Positions 50,813 to 59,967 of a stretch of DNA of 64,000 nucleotides are shown here, piece after piece. Below the pieces are notes generated by a model. That model was not told the DNA's origin, made no database searches, and saw only the letters and a program-made list of their open reading frames with translations. The stretch spans positions 62,001 through 126,000 of the forward strand of contig JBQTIX010000047.1 in the NCBI GenBank assembly GCA_052387695.1. Reading direction: 5' to 3'. This DNA is from Panacagrimonas sp052387695. GTDB lineage: Bacteria > Pseudomonadota > Gammaproteobacteria > Nevskiales > Nevskiaceae. A program made the translations under genes and the position numbers. The number at the start of each line of letters is the position of its first letter. The first letter of the stretch is position 1.

Positions 50813-50840
50813 AATAAATAACAAAATAAAATAATGAGAG

Positions 50841-50856
50841 TGGCACGGGCGGTGCT
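50841..50856 (+). promoter_or_regulatory. Sigma-54 (-24/-12) promoter of the xylM operon
   Basis: TGGCACGGGCGGTGCT matches the consensus TGGCACG-N4-TTGCT at all but one base, with exact GG-N10-GC spacing. Transcription would start near 50868, about 80 bases before the first xylM-like gene. An A/T-rich tract lies directly upstream. This is the classical promoter type of the TOL upper pathway, and a matching XylR/DmpR-type activator is encoded at 25194-26927. Confidence 0.82.
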
Positions 50857-50950
50857 TACTCTGAGGTCACGCGAAACGTGTTGCTACGCAGGTCGCGGAC
50901 CCCCTGGCTAGACCCGGGGCCATCAGAACCAGCTGAGGAGATGACCCATC

Positions 50951-52084
50951 GTGGATACCCTGCGCTACTACCTTGTGCCGTTGACGACGTTTTGCGGCGT
51001 GTTGGGATTCTTGCTGGGTGGGCCCTGGGTATGGCTGGGCTTCGTCACTTACCCCGTCCTGGCCTTCTTCGACATCGTGCTGCCTCGCGACCTCGCGCCG
51101 CGCAAGGTGGGTTCGACCTTCCTGCTCGACCTGCCGCTGTACATGCATCTGCTGCTGATGTTCGCCCTCTACGCGGCGTTCATCCGCTCGGTGATCACCG
51201 GCATCAACCCGCTGACCGGAGAGGGTGCGATCTGGCAGATCGCCGGCAGCCTGGCGTCGCTGGTCTGGATGAATGCCGTGCCCACGGTGCCGGTCACGCA
51301 CGAGCTCATGCACCGCCGCCACTGGCTGCCGAGGCGCATGTCGCAAATTCTCTGCACCTTCTTCGGCGATCCCAACCGCGACGTCGCGCATGTCAACACG
51401 CACCATATTCACCTGGATACGGCCGAGGATTCGGACTCCGCCCGGCGTGGTGAAACGGTGTACACCTTCATGTTTCGGGCGACCTGGGGCTCTTACAAGG
51501 ACGCTGTCGAACGGGAGGCGCGTCGTCTGCGTCGCGGTGGCCGCAGCCCCTGGCATTGGACCAATCGCAGCTATCAGCAAGTGTTGCTGCTTCTGGTGCT
51601 GCCGCTGCTGTGCCTGGCTTTCGCCGGTGGTCTGGCGATGGCGGTCTGTGCCGCATCCATGGCAGGCAGCAAGCTCTTCCTCGAAGCGCTCAACTATTTC
51701 CAGCACTACGGACTTCTGCGCGTGCCGGGCGGGGCCGTGCAGAAGCATCACGCCTGGAACCATCTGGGTGCGATTATCCGGCCGATCGGTCTGGAGATCA
51801 CCAATCACATCAACCACCATCTGGACAGCTACACGAAGTTCTATGACTTGCGCCCGGAACCCGAGGCGCCGCAGATGCCCTCCCTGTTCCTGTGCTTCAT
51901 GAGCGGGCTGATTCCGCCGATCTGGTTCGAATTCATCGCCAAGCCACGGCTCAAGGACTGGGACGAGCGATTCGCCACGCCCGCCGAGCGAAAGCTGGCG
52001 ATGGAAGCCAATGAGAAGGCCGGCTGGCCACGCTGGCTGGATGGCGCTAGCGAGCGGTACGCCGCCGCGAGCCCCAGCGCCTGA
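50951..52084 (+). CDS. xylM: Xylene monooxygenase hydroxylase component, copy 1 (XylM/CymAa-like)
   Basis: A 377-residue integral membrane diiron hydroxylase of the AlkB/XylM family. Histidine boxes are HELMH, HVNTHH, HHAWNH and NHINHH; several hydrophobic segments occur at about 5-45, 60-120 and 205-245. The N-terminus MDTLRYYLVPLTTFCG and the C-terminal LIPPIWFEFIAKPRLKDWDERFATP closely follow XylM. It oxidises a methyl group on an aromatic ring to the alcohol, receiving electrons from a XylA-type reductase, which is not encoded in this window. It is first in an operon behind a sigma-54 promoter. Confidence 0.92.
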   Translation: MDTLRYYLVPLTTFCGVLGFLLGGPWVWLGFVTYPVLAFFDIVLPRDLAPRKVGSTFLLDLPLYMHLLLMFALYAAFIRSVITGINPLTGEGAIWQIAGSLASLVWMNAVPTVPVTHELMHRRHWLPRRMSQILCTFFGDPNRDVAHVNTHHIHLDTAEDSDSARRGETVYTFMFRATWGSYKDAVEREARRLRRGGRSPWHWTNRSYQQVLLLLVLPLLCLAFAGGLAMAVCAASMAGSKLFLEALNYFQHYGLLRVPGGAVQKHHAWNHLGAIIRPIGLEITNHINHHLDSYTKFYDLRPEPEAPQMPSLFLCFMSGLIPPIWFEFIAKPRLKDWDERFATPAERKLAMEANEKAGWPRWLDGASERYAAASPSA

Positions 52085-52119
52085 AATTTCATTGCAACCG
52101 AACCCTGGAGAAGCAATAC

Positions 52120-53217
52120 ATGGATAGCCTTCGTTACTACATCGTGCCGCTGACAACGTTTTGCGGCGTGCTCGGCTTCTTGCTGGGCGGACCCTGGGTG
52201 TGGCTGGGCATAGGGACGTTCCCGGTGCTGTTGGTGCTCGATCTCGTCTTGCCCGCAGACACGGCGCCACGGAAGATCGGCCTGGGATGGGTTGCCGATC
52301 TTCCTCTCTACATGCACGTGATGCTGATGTTTGCGATGTACGCGGCGATGATTTATTCGATCAACAGCGGCAGCAATCCCCTGACGGGTCCTGGCGCCGT
52401 GGTACAGATCGTCGGAACGCTGCTTTCGCTGACCTGGCTCAGCTCGGTGCCGAACCTTCCGGTTGCGCATGAACTGATGCATCGACGCCACTGGTTTCCG
52501 CGACGGATGTCGCAGGTGCTAAACACGTTTTACGGAGATCCCAACCGCGACATCGCGCATGTCAGGATCCATCATCTGTACCTCGATACGCATCGCGATT
52601 CGGACACGCCACTGCGCGGCGAGACCATTTATAGCTTCGTGTTCCGCGCCTCCTGGGGCTCTTACAAGGACGCGGCAGAGGGTGAGGCCGAGCGCCTGCG
52701 CCGGCAGGGCCTCAGTGTCTGGCACTGGAGCAACCGCATGTATCAGGAAATCGCGCTATTGGTGTCGGTGCCGCTCACCTGTTACGCCTTCGGCGGCACG
52801 GCGGCGATGATGATCGCGCTCGGCACGCTGTTCTTTGCCAAGCTCCTGCTTGAAGGCTTCAACTACTTTCAGCATTACGGCCTGGTGCGGGCTGAAGGCT
52901 CGTCGATCCAGAAGCATCACGCCTGGAATCACCTAGGCGCGATCGCGCGCCCACTGGGTGTCGAGATCACCAATCACATCAACCACCACATCGACGGTTA
53001 CACCCGGTTTTACGACCTGAAGCCCGAGCCGCAGATGCCGCAGATGCCGTCGCTGTTCCTGTGCTTCGCGCTGGGCCTGATTCCACCGTTGTGGTTTCGT
53101 TTCATTGCCAAGCCCCGGCTCAAGGACTGGGACGAGCGGTTTGCGTCCCCGGCGGAAAAAAAGCTCGCCATGGAAGCGAATGCCGATGCAGGCTGGCCGC
53201 AGTGGGTGTCCGCCTGA
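52120..53217 (+). CDS. Xylene monooxygenase hydroxylase component, copy 2 (XylM/CymAa-like)
   Basis: A 365-residue homologue of the preceding gene, starting 35 bases after it, clearly a tandem duplicate that has diverged. Boxes HELMH, HHAWNH and NHINHH are kept; the middle box is HVRIHH instead of HVNTHH, retaining the three His. Differences concentrate in the membrane segments (for example residues 65-100), which line the substrate pocket in this family, so the two copies may accept different methylarenes. ATG follows a CTGGAG ribosome site. Confidence 0.9.
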   Translation: MDSLRYYIVPLTTFCGVLGFLLGGPWVWLGIGTFPVLLVLDLVLPADTAPRKIGLGWVADLPLYMHVMLMFAMYAAMIYSINSGSNPLTGPGAVVQIVGTLLSLTWLSSVPNLPVAHELMHRRHWFPRRMSQVLNTFYGDPNRDIAHVRIHHLYLDTHRDSDTPLRGETIYSFVFRASWGSYKDAAEGEAERLRRQGLSVWHWSNRMYQEIALLVSVPLTCYAFGGTAAMMIALGTLFFAKLLLEGFNYFQHYGLVRAEGSSIQKHHAWNHLGAIARPLGVEITNHINHHIDGYTRFYDLKPEPQMPQMPSLFLCFALGLIPPLWFRFIAKPRLKDWDERFASPAEKKLAMEANADAGWPQWVSA

Positions 53218-53265
53218 AACCACGGGGACCTTACTCGCACAGCGGCACAATTGGAGGACTACAGA

Positions 53266-54600
53266 ATGAACGATATGGCAGATGTGAAATTCGACAATTT
53301 CGTGGCCCACGGCCCCGGCGGCACACGAGCGCTGGATCGTCGCCTGTTCAGCGACGCGGCGCTGTTCGAGCACGAGTTCCCGCTGATCTGGGAAAAGATC
53401 TGGGTGTATCTGGGCCACGAAAGCCAGATCCCCAAGCCGCGCGACTACCTCACCACCTGGATTGGCCGGGTGCCAGTGATCGTCAACCGGAACGACCAGG
53501 GCAAGGTCGGCTGCCTGGTCAACATCTGCACGCACCGTGGTTCGACGCTGTGCCGCAAGCTCAAGGGCTCGACCGGTGATTTCTCCTGCAGCTTCCATGG
53601 CTGGACGTTCGATCTTGACGGCAACCTGCGTTCGGCGGTGTCTGAATCGCGCGCCGGGTTTCCGGAGGGGTTCGACAAGTCCGCGCTCGGCCTGCGTAAG
53701 GTGCGCGTTGAAAGTTATCGCGGCTTCATCTTCGGCACTCTCAACGGAGAGGCCGAGCCGCTCGCAGATCATCTTGCCGAGAGCAAGACGTTCATCGATC
53801 TGATCGTCGATCAGTCGCCTCAGGGAGTGGAAGTACTGAAGGGGTTCTCCACGTATACCTACGACGGCAACTGGAAGTCGGCGGCGGAGAACGGGCTGGA
53901 TGGTTTCCATGTCAACTCCGTGCACGCCAATTATGTGGCGACGGTCAAGAACCGCATGCAGCGCAAGACGACGGCGAACAAGGTCGAGGTGCGCGATGCC
54001 GGTGGCATCTCGCGCTCGGTGGGTGGCTTTTACGACCTCGGGCGCGGCCATGCCGTGCTTTGGAGCGAATGGCCGAATCCCGAAGCCAGCCCCTTATGGC
54101 CTCAGCGCGAACAACTCGAGCAGAGCATGGGAAAAGTGCGTGCGGACTGGGCCACGGGCTATCTGCGCAACATGCTGCTCTACCCCAATGTGTTTCTGAT
54201 GGACCAGATGAGCACGCAGATCCGCGTAATTCGGCCGCTGACCGTGGACAAAACTGAGGTCACCATCTATTGCTTCGCCTCGGTGGGCGAGGATCGCGCA
54301 TCGCGCTCCAAGCGCCTTCGCCAGTACGAGGACTTTTTCAATGCCAGCGGTATGGCGACGCCGGATGATCTGTCCGAGTTCAACGCCTCCCACGTGGGAT
54401 ACAAGAACCATCACGTTATCCGCTTCAGCGAGTGCAGCCGTGGCGCCGCACACGAGATTGCAGGGCCGGACGAACGCGCGAAGTCCCTGGGCCTGCGGCC
54501 GCTGCATAGCGGTGCAAAGGTTGAGGATGAGGGTGTCGTTCTGCCGCAGCACACGCGCTGGGTGGAGCTGATGGCGCCCGCCGTGCGGGAGACCAAGTGA
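53266..54600 (+). CDS. xylX: Benzoate/toluate-type dioxygenase, alpha subunit (XylX/BenA-like)
   Basis: A 444-residue large subunit of the benzoate/toluate 1,2-dioxygenase class. The Rieske ligands are C88, H90, C108 and H111 (CTHRGS, CSFHGW). The bridging Asp212, H215 and H220 lie in NGLDGFHVNSVH after GNWKSAAE. The ATG at 53266 is preceded by GGAGGA. It would dihydroxylate benzoate or a methylbenzoate made by the preceding xylM-like hydroxylases and alcohol/aldehyde dehydrogenases. The usual XylZ reductase and XylL diol dehydrogenase genes are absent here. Confidence 0.88.
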   Translation: MNDMADVKFDNFVAHGPGGTRALDRRLFSDAALFEHEFPLIWEKIWVYLGHESQIPKPRDYLTTWIGRVPVIVNRNDQGKVGCLVNICTHRGSTLCRKLKGSTGDFSCSFHGWTFDLDGNLRSAVSESRAGFPEGFDKSALGLRKVRVESYRGFIFGTLNGEAEPLADHLAESKTFIDLIVDQSPQGVEVLKGFSTYTYDGNWKSAAENGLDGFHVNSVHANYVATVKNRMQRKTTANKVEVRDAGGISRSVGGFYDLGRGHAVLWSEWPNPEASPLWPQREQLEQSMGKVRADWATGYLRNMLLYPNVFLMDQMSTQIRVIRPLTVDKTEVTIYCFASVGEDRASRSKRLRQYEDFFNASGMATPDDLSEFNASHVGYKNHHVIRFSECSRGAAHEIAGPDERAKSLGLRPLHSGAKVEDEGVVLPQHTRWVELMAPAVRETK

Positions 54601-55112
54601 TGCGAGCCGAAACCCTGAACGATCCGGTTCGCCTGCGAAGTTCCGTCGAGGAATTCATGTCGCGCGAAGCTCACTACGTGGACACGCGCCAGTGGGACGC
54701 CTGGCTCGCCCTGTTCGAGGAGGCGGCCGAATACTGGATTCCGAGTTGGGATTCCGAGCACGAGTACGTCAGCGACCCACATGACCAAGTGTCGCTGATG
54801 TACTACCCGGACCGGACCGGATTGGAGGATCGGGTGTTTCGTATTCGCACTGAGCGCTCGGCGGCCTCCACTCCGTTGCCACGGACCTGCCATCTGGTCA
54901 GCAACGTGCTTGTGACCGAGATGCCGGATGGGACACTGGAAGTCACGGCCAACTGGGTGACGCATTCGTTCCGGTTCGGTGCGGCTTCGCATTTCTTCGG
55001 CCGCTACGAGTACCTGCTCGCGCCATCCGAGGCGAGCTGGCGCATCCGGAAGAAGAAGGTTCTGGTTTACAACGACACCATCCCGACCGTGCTCGACGTC
55101 TACAGCGTCTGA
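54600..55112 (+). CDS. xylY: Benzoate/toluate-type dioxygenase, beta subunit (XylY/BenB-like)
   Basis: A 170-residue small subunit with VEEFMSREAHYVDTRQWDAWLALF and EAAEYWIPSWDSEHEY, the latter characteristic of BenB/XylY. The ATG at 54600 overlaps the alpha stop (TGATG), so translation is coupled; a GTG three bases earlier is an alternative. The C-terminus reads VLVYNDTIPTVLDVYSV, as in benzoate-type small subunits. It is the partner of the alpha subunit at 53266. Confidence 0.9.
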   Translation: MRAETLNDPVRLRSSVEEFMSREAHYVDTRQWDAWLALFEEAAEYWIPSWDSEHEYVSDPHDQVSLMYYPDRTGLEDRVFRIRTERSAASTPLPRTCHLVSNVLVTEMPDGTLEVTANWVTHSFRFGAASHFFGRYEYLLAPSEASWRIRKKKVLVYNDTIPTVLDVYSV

Positions 55113-55198
55113 GCCGTTTTGTCGGGGGCGACGCGATCAGCTTGCGACGTGGCACCGGCCGCTCGCAGATCGCATTAAAAATATCTTGAGGAGAAATA

Positions 55199-56332
55199 AT
55201 GATGAGTGGATCTCTGAGCGCTGTGACGGCCAAGGCGGCGGTTGTTCGTGAGCTGGGCAAGCCTTTCCAGATGGAAACGATCCAGGTTGCAGCGCCGCGT
55301 GATTTCGAGGTGCGCGTGCGCATTGCGGGCGTCGGCATCTGCCACACCGACATCGTGGTGCGCGATGGCTTCAACGTGCCGGCGCCGGTGGTGCTCGGCC
55401 ACGAGGGCGCGGGCGTGGTCGAGGCGATCGGAGCCAAGGTCCGCCGCGTCAAGGTCGGCGACCACGTGGTGCTGAGCTATAACTCTTGCGGCCACTGCAA
55501 GGCCTGCAAGGATGATCGCCCCCCGTTCTGCCAGGGCTTCTACCCGCACAATTTCAGCGGTGTCCGCCCTGACGACAACTCATCGCCGCTGTCGATTGGC
55601 GGCGTGATGATGCATGGAAATTTCTTCGGTCAGTCGTCGTTTGCGACATACGCTGTTGCGCACGAGCGCAACACGGTCGTCGTCGACAAGTCCCTGCCGC
55701 TGGAAATCATGGGACCGCTCGGTTGCGGGATCCAGACTGGTGCCGGTACGGTGGCCAGAGCGCTGGGTTTGAAGAAAGGGCAATCCATTGCCATTTTCGG
55801 TGGTGGCGCGGTGGGACTGTCCGGTCTGCTCGCGGCAGTCGCGCTTGAGGCGGCGACGACCATCGTGGTGGAACTCAATCCCGAACGCGGCAAGCTGGCC
55901 AAGGCTCTCGGGGCGACGCACGTCATCAATCCGAAGGAAACGCCGGACGTGCTCGCTGCCATCAAGGAACTCAGCGGCGGCGGTGTGACCCACGCGATGG
56001 ATACCACCGGGCGACCCGCTGTCATCGAGACCGCATTCCAGACCTTGCTGCCCGGCGGCATGCTGGGTCTAATCGGCGTTCCGCCACCCGACGGCGTGCT
56101 CAGCATCAACCTCATGGACCTGCTGATCCGCGGAGTGGGCGTCAAGACCATCATCGAAGGCGACGCGGACCCGCAGGAGTTCATTCCTCAGATGGTCCGC
56201 TGGTATCAGGACGGCAAATTCCCGTTCGATCGCCTGATCAGCAAGTTCACGTTCGATCAGATCAACGAGGCCTGTCACGCCTCCGAGAAGGGCACCGCGA
56301 TCAAGCCGGTGCTGGTCATGCCGAAGGCCTGA
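55199..56332 (+). CDS. xylB: Aryl-alcohol dehydrogenase, zinc-dependent (XylB-like)
   Basis: A 377-residue zinc-type medium-chain dehydrogenase. Catalytic zinc residues are seen in GICHTD and GHEGAG. The structural zinc loop CGHCKACKDDRPPFC and the NAD site IFGGGAVGLSG are intact. It follows the benzyl-alcohol dehydrogenase pattern of XylB and would oxidise the aromatic alcohol formed by the xylM-like enzymes to the aldehyde. ATG 55199 or 55202 follows a GAGGAG site. It lies 86 bases after xylY, a gap without a clear terminator. Confidence 0.9.
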   Translation: MMSGSLSAVTAKAAVVRELGKPFQMETIQVAAPRDFEVRVRIAGVGICHTDIVVRDGFNVPAPVVLGHEGAGVVEAIGAKVRRVKVGDHVVLSYNSCGHCKACKDDRPPFCQGFYPHNFSGVRPDDNSSPLSIGGVMMHGNFFGQSSFATYAVAHERNTVVVDKSLPLEIMGPLGCGIQTGAGTVARALGLKKGQSIAIFGGGAVGLSGLLAAVALEAATTIVVELNPERGKLAKALGATHVINPKETPDVLAAIKELSGGGVTHAMDTTGRPAVIETAFQTLLPGGMLGLIGVPPPDGVLSINLMDLLIRGVGVKTIIEGDADPQEFIPQMVRWYQDGKFPFDRLISKFTFDQINEACHASEKGTAIKPVLVMPKA

Positions 56333-56337
56333 GCAGC

Positions 56338-56706
56338 ATGGGGTACGTGATCACCCTCGGCAGCAGCAGTCAGCGGTTCGATTGCGCCGAGGGGCAGAAC
56401 GTGCTTCAGGGAATGATGCTGCGAGGTCGCAGCGGTATCCCGGTCGGATGCCGCGGCGGCGGTTGCGGGGTGTGCAAGGTGCGCGTGCTCGAAGGTCGGT
56501 ACAGCACGGGGACGATGAGCGCAGGATGCGTGAGTCTTGAAGAGCGTGAATCCGGCATGGCCCTAGCCTGCAAGCTGTTTCCGGAAACTGACCTGCGGCT
56601 CGCGGTGGTCGGCAAGATCGCACGCGCCTTCGAACAAAAGTCCGGCCGATTTCATTTTTACAGTGGCACTGCCAGCAGTGCAGACAACCATTTCAAGGAG
56701 GATTGA
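56338..56706 (+). CDS. xylT: XylT-type [2Fe-2S] ferredoxin
   Basis: A 122-residue chloroplast-type ferredoxin. The cluster ligands are C38, C43, C46 and C78; the surrounding IPVGCRGGGCGVCKVRVLEG is the XylT/DmpQ/NahT pattern. Proteins of this type re-reduce the active-site iron of catechol 2,3-dioxygenase after oxidative inactivation. Here it lies directly before the xylE-like gene, as in TOL operons. It is five bases downstream of the alcohol dehydrogenase stop. Confidence 0.92.
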   Translation: MGYVITLGSSSQRFDCAEGQNVLQGMMLRGRSGIPVGCRGGGCGVCKVRVLEGRYSTGTMSAGCVSLEERESGMALACKLFPETDLRLAVVGKIARAFEQKSGRFHFYSGTASSADNHFKED

Positions 56707-56710
56707 AACC

Positions 56711-57643
56711 ATGGCAATGACTGGCGTCATGCGGCCTGGGCACATTGCCCTGCGCGTGCTCGACATGAATACTGCCCTCAAGCACTACACCGAAGTATTA
56801 GGCTTGAGCGAAACCGGGCGCGATGCGCAGGGGCGCGTGTATCTGAAAGCCTGGGACGAAGCCGATCATCACAGCGTCGTGCTGCGTCAGGCTGACTCCG
56901 CCGGCATGGATTACCTAGGCTGGAAAGTGGATTCCGAGGCAACGCTGGAGCGGCTGTCCAAAGAGCTCGAAGCATCGCCGCTGGCCACCGAGACGACCTG
57001 GATTGCGGCCGACGAGCACCCGCGCTGCGGCCGACGCTTCCGCTTCACGGTGCCGACCGGGCATGTGATGGAGTTGTACGCGAAGAAGGACATCGTCGGC
57101 TGCGCTACGGGTTATCAGAACCCCGAGCCCTGGCCCGACGATTTGCGCGGCATGGCACCTTCGCGCTTCGACCATTGCCTGCTTTACGGCGACGACCTCG
57201 ACGGCTCGGTGAAACTGTTCATCGACATCCTGGGCTTCAATCTCACCGAGCAGATCGTCGCCGATGGCGGCAAGTTGCAGATTGCAGCCTTTCTCGCCTG
57301 TTCCAACAAGGCCCACGACGTAGCCTTCATACGCCAGCCCGTGAAAAACCGCCTGCACCATGCGTCGTTCCAGCTCGGTAGCTGGAATGAGGTGCTCCGG
57401 GCGGCGGACATCATCTCCAAGCGCAAGGTTCCGCTGGACCTGGGACCGACGCGCCATGGCATTACGCGCGGCGAGACGATCTACTTCTTCGATCCCAGCG
57501 GAAACCGCAACGAAGTGTTCTCGGGTGGCTACATCTGGTATCCCGACAAGCCGACCATCACCTGGACCGACGACCAGCTCGGCCCGGCGATTTTCTATCA
57601 CGACCGAAAGCTCAACGAGGCCTTCCTGTCGGTCTCGACCTGA
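56711..57643 (+). CDS. xylE: Catechol 2,3-dioxygenase (XylE/DmpB-like)
   Basis: A 310-residue extradiol dioxygenase with two vicinal-oxygen-chelate domains. The Fe(II) ligands are H155 (RFDHCLLYGD), H216 (RLHHASF) and Glu268 (GNRNEVF). It cleaves catechol and alkylcatechols next to the hydroxyl pair, giving 2-hydroxymuconic semialdehydes. The start at 56711 is set by an AAGGAGG site and by the MRPGH N-terminus; the longer upstream frame overlaps the xylT gene. Products go to the xylF hydrolase encoded next and to the dehydrogenase branch at 19807-23075. Confidence 0.95.
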   Translation: MAMTGVMRPGHIALRVLDMNTALKHYTEVLGLSETGRDAQGRVYLKAWDEADHHSVVLRQADSAGMDYLGWKVDSEATLERLSKELEASPLATETTWIAADEHPRCGRRFRFTVPTGHVMELYAKKDIVGCATGYQNPEPWPDDLRGMAPSRFDHCLLYGDDLDGSVKLFIDILGFNLTEQIVADGGKLQIAAFLACSNKAHDVAFIRQPVKNRLHHASFQLGSWNEVLRAADIISKRKVPLDLGPTRHGITRGETIYFFDPSGNRNEVFSGGYIWYPDKPTITWTDDQLGPAIFYHDRKLNEAFLSVST

Positions 57644-57676
57644 GTCCGCGAAGTCCTTATTTCCTCGGAGAAGACC

Positions 57677-58519
57677 ATGTCCACCGTAACGACGAAAAGC
57701 AACCCGGAAGTTGGCAAGCGCATCAAGGCCAATGGCATCGAGACCAACTACCACGACGTAGGCACGGGTTTCCCGGTGCTGATGATCCACGGGTCTGGCC
57801 CCGGTGTGAGCGCCTGGGCCAACTGGCGTCTGGTGATCCCCGCGTTGTCGCAGGCGCGGCGGGTCATCGCGCCGGATATGGCGGGCTTCGGCTACACCGA
57901 GCGCCCGGCCGGAATTAAGTACGGACTCGACACCTGGGTGGCGCACGCGGTCGGATTGATGGACGCGCTGGAGATCAAGCAGGCCGATCTGATTGGAAAC
58001 TCCTTCGGGGGTGCCTTGTCCCTGGCCATCGCGGCACGCCACCCGAAGCGCGTGCGACGGCTGGTGCTGATGGGCAGCGCCGGCGTCGATTTCGAGCTCA
58101 CGCCGGCGCTGGATGAGATTTGGGGATACACGCCGTCGTTCGAGAATATGCGGCGCATGATGGATCTGTTCGCATTTGACAGCTCGCTGGTTAACGATGA
58201 CTTGGCGCGTATGCGTTATGAGGCAAGCCTGCAGCCAGGCCTTCAGGAAGCGTATGCCTCGATGTTCCCGGCGCCGCGCCAGCGCTGCATCGAGGCACTC
58301 TGCACGCCGGTGCACGACCTGCGCGCACTTCCCCACGAAACCCTGATCATCCACGGCCGGGAGGATCACATCATTCCCGAGAGCAATGCGCACAAGCTGT
58401 CGCACTGGATTCATAACTCGCAGTTGCACATCTTCGGCAAGTGCGGGCACTGGACGCAGATCGAACACTCGGCGCGGTTTGCTCGCCTGGTGGGAGATTT
58501 CCTTAGCGAAGCCGGGTGA
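57677..58519 (+). CDS. xylF: 2-hydroxymuconic semialdehyde hydrolase (XylF/DmpD-like)
   Basis: A 280-residue alpha/beta hydrolase. The oxyanion region MIHGSGPGVSAWANW, nucleophile Ser109 in GNSFGG, acid HGREDHIIP and base CGHWTQIE match XylF/DmpD. It hydrolyses ring-fission products from methylcatechols to acetate or formate and 2-hydroxypenta-2,4-dienoate. It follows xylE by 33 bases. A distinct hydrolase of the same group at 18915 probably handles other ring-fission products. Confidence 0.93.
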   Translation: MSTVTTKSNPEVGKRIKANGIETNYHDVGTGFPVLMIHGSGPGVSAWANWRLVIPALSQARRVIAPDMAGFGYTERPAGIKYGLDTWVAHAVGLMDALEIKQADLIGNSFGGALSLAIAARHPKRVRRLVLMGSAGVDFELTPALDEIWGYTPSFENMRRMMDLFAFDSSLVNDDLARMRYEASLQPGLQEAYASMFPAPRQRCIEALCTPVHDLRALPHETLIIHGREDHIIPESNAHKLSHWIHNSQLHIFGKCGHWTQIEHSARFARLVGDFLSEAG

Positions 58520-58591
58520 CGCATCCAGCTTGATGCGGATCGAGCCGGCAGCGTTGGATTGGCTATAACGATAAAAATGGAGGAGACGAAA

Positions 58592-59923
58592 GTGAAGCCG
58601 CAGCGACGCGTCCCGCTACGAAATATGGGCCGCGTTCTGGCCGTTCTTGCGCTGATGGCCTGCGCCGAATCCGAGGCCGGCGGCGGCTACAACCTGCTCG
58701 GCTACGGTCCACTCGCGCACCAGGCGGGCGGCACATCCATCGCGATGGGCCTGGACGGCTTTGCGGGTTCGTCGAACCCGGCCAAGCTCGCCTTCGTAGG
58801 CGACCGGCTTGATCTGGATCTGCTGTTGTTTTCGCCGCATCGCAAGATCAGTCGGACCGGAACCGGAACGCCCTACGATTTTTCCTCGACCAGCAAGAAC
58901 ACTTTTTTTGTCCTGCCGGAAGCGGGCTACGCTCGCAAGCTAGACGAGCAGTGGTCAGTGGGCATCACGTTGTACGGAAATGGCGGCCTGAACACCGAGT
59001 TCCGTGACGATACGGGCATTCCCGGTACCAATGCCAACCCCACACGCTGCGGCGACGCGTCCGGAAACTTTTTGCTGGGGTGCGGGAAACTGGGTTTCGA
59101 CCTTGCCCAAGTGATCGTTGCTCCCACGGTGTCCTGGCGCTACCACCCGGGGCAGAGTGTCGGCTTGTCGGCGCTGATCGGGTATCAGCGCATCAAGGTC
59201 TACGGCTTCCAGGCGCTCGAGAGCGTATCCGCGCATCCTGACGCGGTGAGCAATCGCGGCTACGACGGCTCTTTCGGGACCGGGGTCCGCGTGGGTTGGT
59301 TCGGACGGCTGACGCCTTGGCTGGACCTTGGCGTGGCGTATTCTTCTCGCATGTATTTCGATGAATTCGACCGCTACCGTGGACTTATCGCCGAAGGCGG
59401 GGATTTCGACATTCCGCAGAATGTCGCCATTGGTGTCGCTGTCCGACCATCGAAGGCTTGGGAACTGGGCTTTGACATCCAGAGGGTGTTCTGGGGTGAC
59501 ATCCGGGCGCTGAGCAACGGTGGTCTCAATAGCCTCCAAGACCCGCAGGGTAAGCCGCTCGGGAGCAAGGAAGGGAGCGGATTCAACTGGGCAGATCGGA
59601 ACAGTTATCGTGCGGGATTTTCCTATTCCGTCACGCCGCGGCTGACCCTTCGCGCCGGGGCCACGTATGGCAAGCGTCCGGTGGCTGACTCGAGCGCCGA
59701 TTCCATCACCCTCAACCTTTTCGCCCCCAATCCGGTTTGGCAGATGACGGCGGGTGGAAGTTGGGCATTGGATGCACGCAACCAGTTGCATCTGGCCCTT
59801 GGGCACTACGTGGAAAGAGAATTTGCAGGGCCCTCATCAACCGCCGCACTCGGCTTGGGCGGCGAGGAAGCTGCGAGGCCTCATGTTGAGACCCTGGTAT
59901 TGGGATGGAGCCGGAGTTGGTAG
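58592..59923 (+). CDS. xylN: FadL/TodX/XylN-family outer-membrane hydrocarbon channel
   Basis: A 443-residue outer-membrane protein of the FadL family. A signal peptide (LAVLALMACAESEAGG) leads to the family start GGYNLLGYGPLAHQAGGTSIAMG with the N-terminal hatch and SSNPAKLAF. The C-terminus ends LVLGWSRSW in place of the more usual Phe. GTG 58592 is preferred because GGAGGAG lies correctly spaced; ATG 58577 and TTG 58559 are alternatives. It should bring monoaromatic hydrocarbons through the outer membrane for the xylM-like enzymes. It is the last gene of the TOL-like block. Confidence 0.85.
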   Translation: MKPQRRVPLRNMGRVLAVLALMACAESEAGGGYNLLGYGPLAHQAGGTSIAMGLDGFAGSSNPAKLAFVGDRLDLDLLLFSPHRKISRTGTGTPYDFSSTSKNTFFVLPEAGYARKLDEQWSVGITLYGNGGLNTEFRDDTGIPGTNANPTRCGDASGNFLLGCGKLGFDLAQVIVAPTVSWRYHPGQSVGLSALIGYQRIKVYGFQALESVSAHPDAVSNRGYDGSFGTGVRVGWFGRLTPWLDLGVAYSSRMYFDEFDRYRGLIAEGGDFDIPQNVAIGVAVRPSKAWELGFDIQRVFWGDIRALSNGGLNSLQDPQGKPLGSKEGSGFNWADRNSYRAGFSYSVTPRLTLRAGATYGKRPVADSSADSITLNLFAPNPVWQMTAGGSWALDARNQLHLALGHYVEREFAGPSSTAALGLGGEEAARPHVETLVLGWSRSW

Positions 59924-59967
59924 CTGGTTTTCCGATTCTTTCTCCAACGTGTGGTGGAGGAATACCC

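Noticed and set aside
55148..55168. TGGCACC sequence upstream of the alcohol dehydrogenase gene
   Set aside because: It resembles a -24 element, but no GC dinucleotide follows at the required ten-base spacing.
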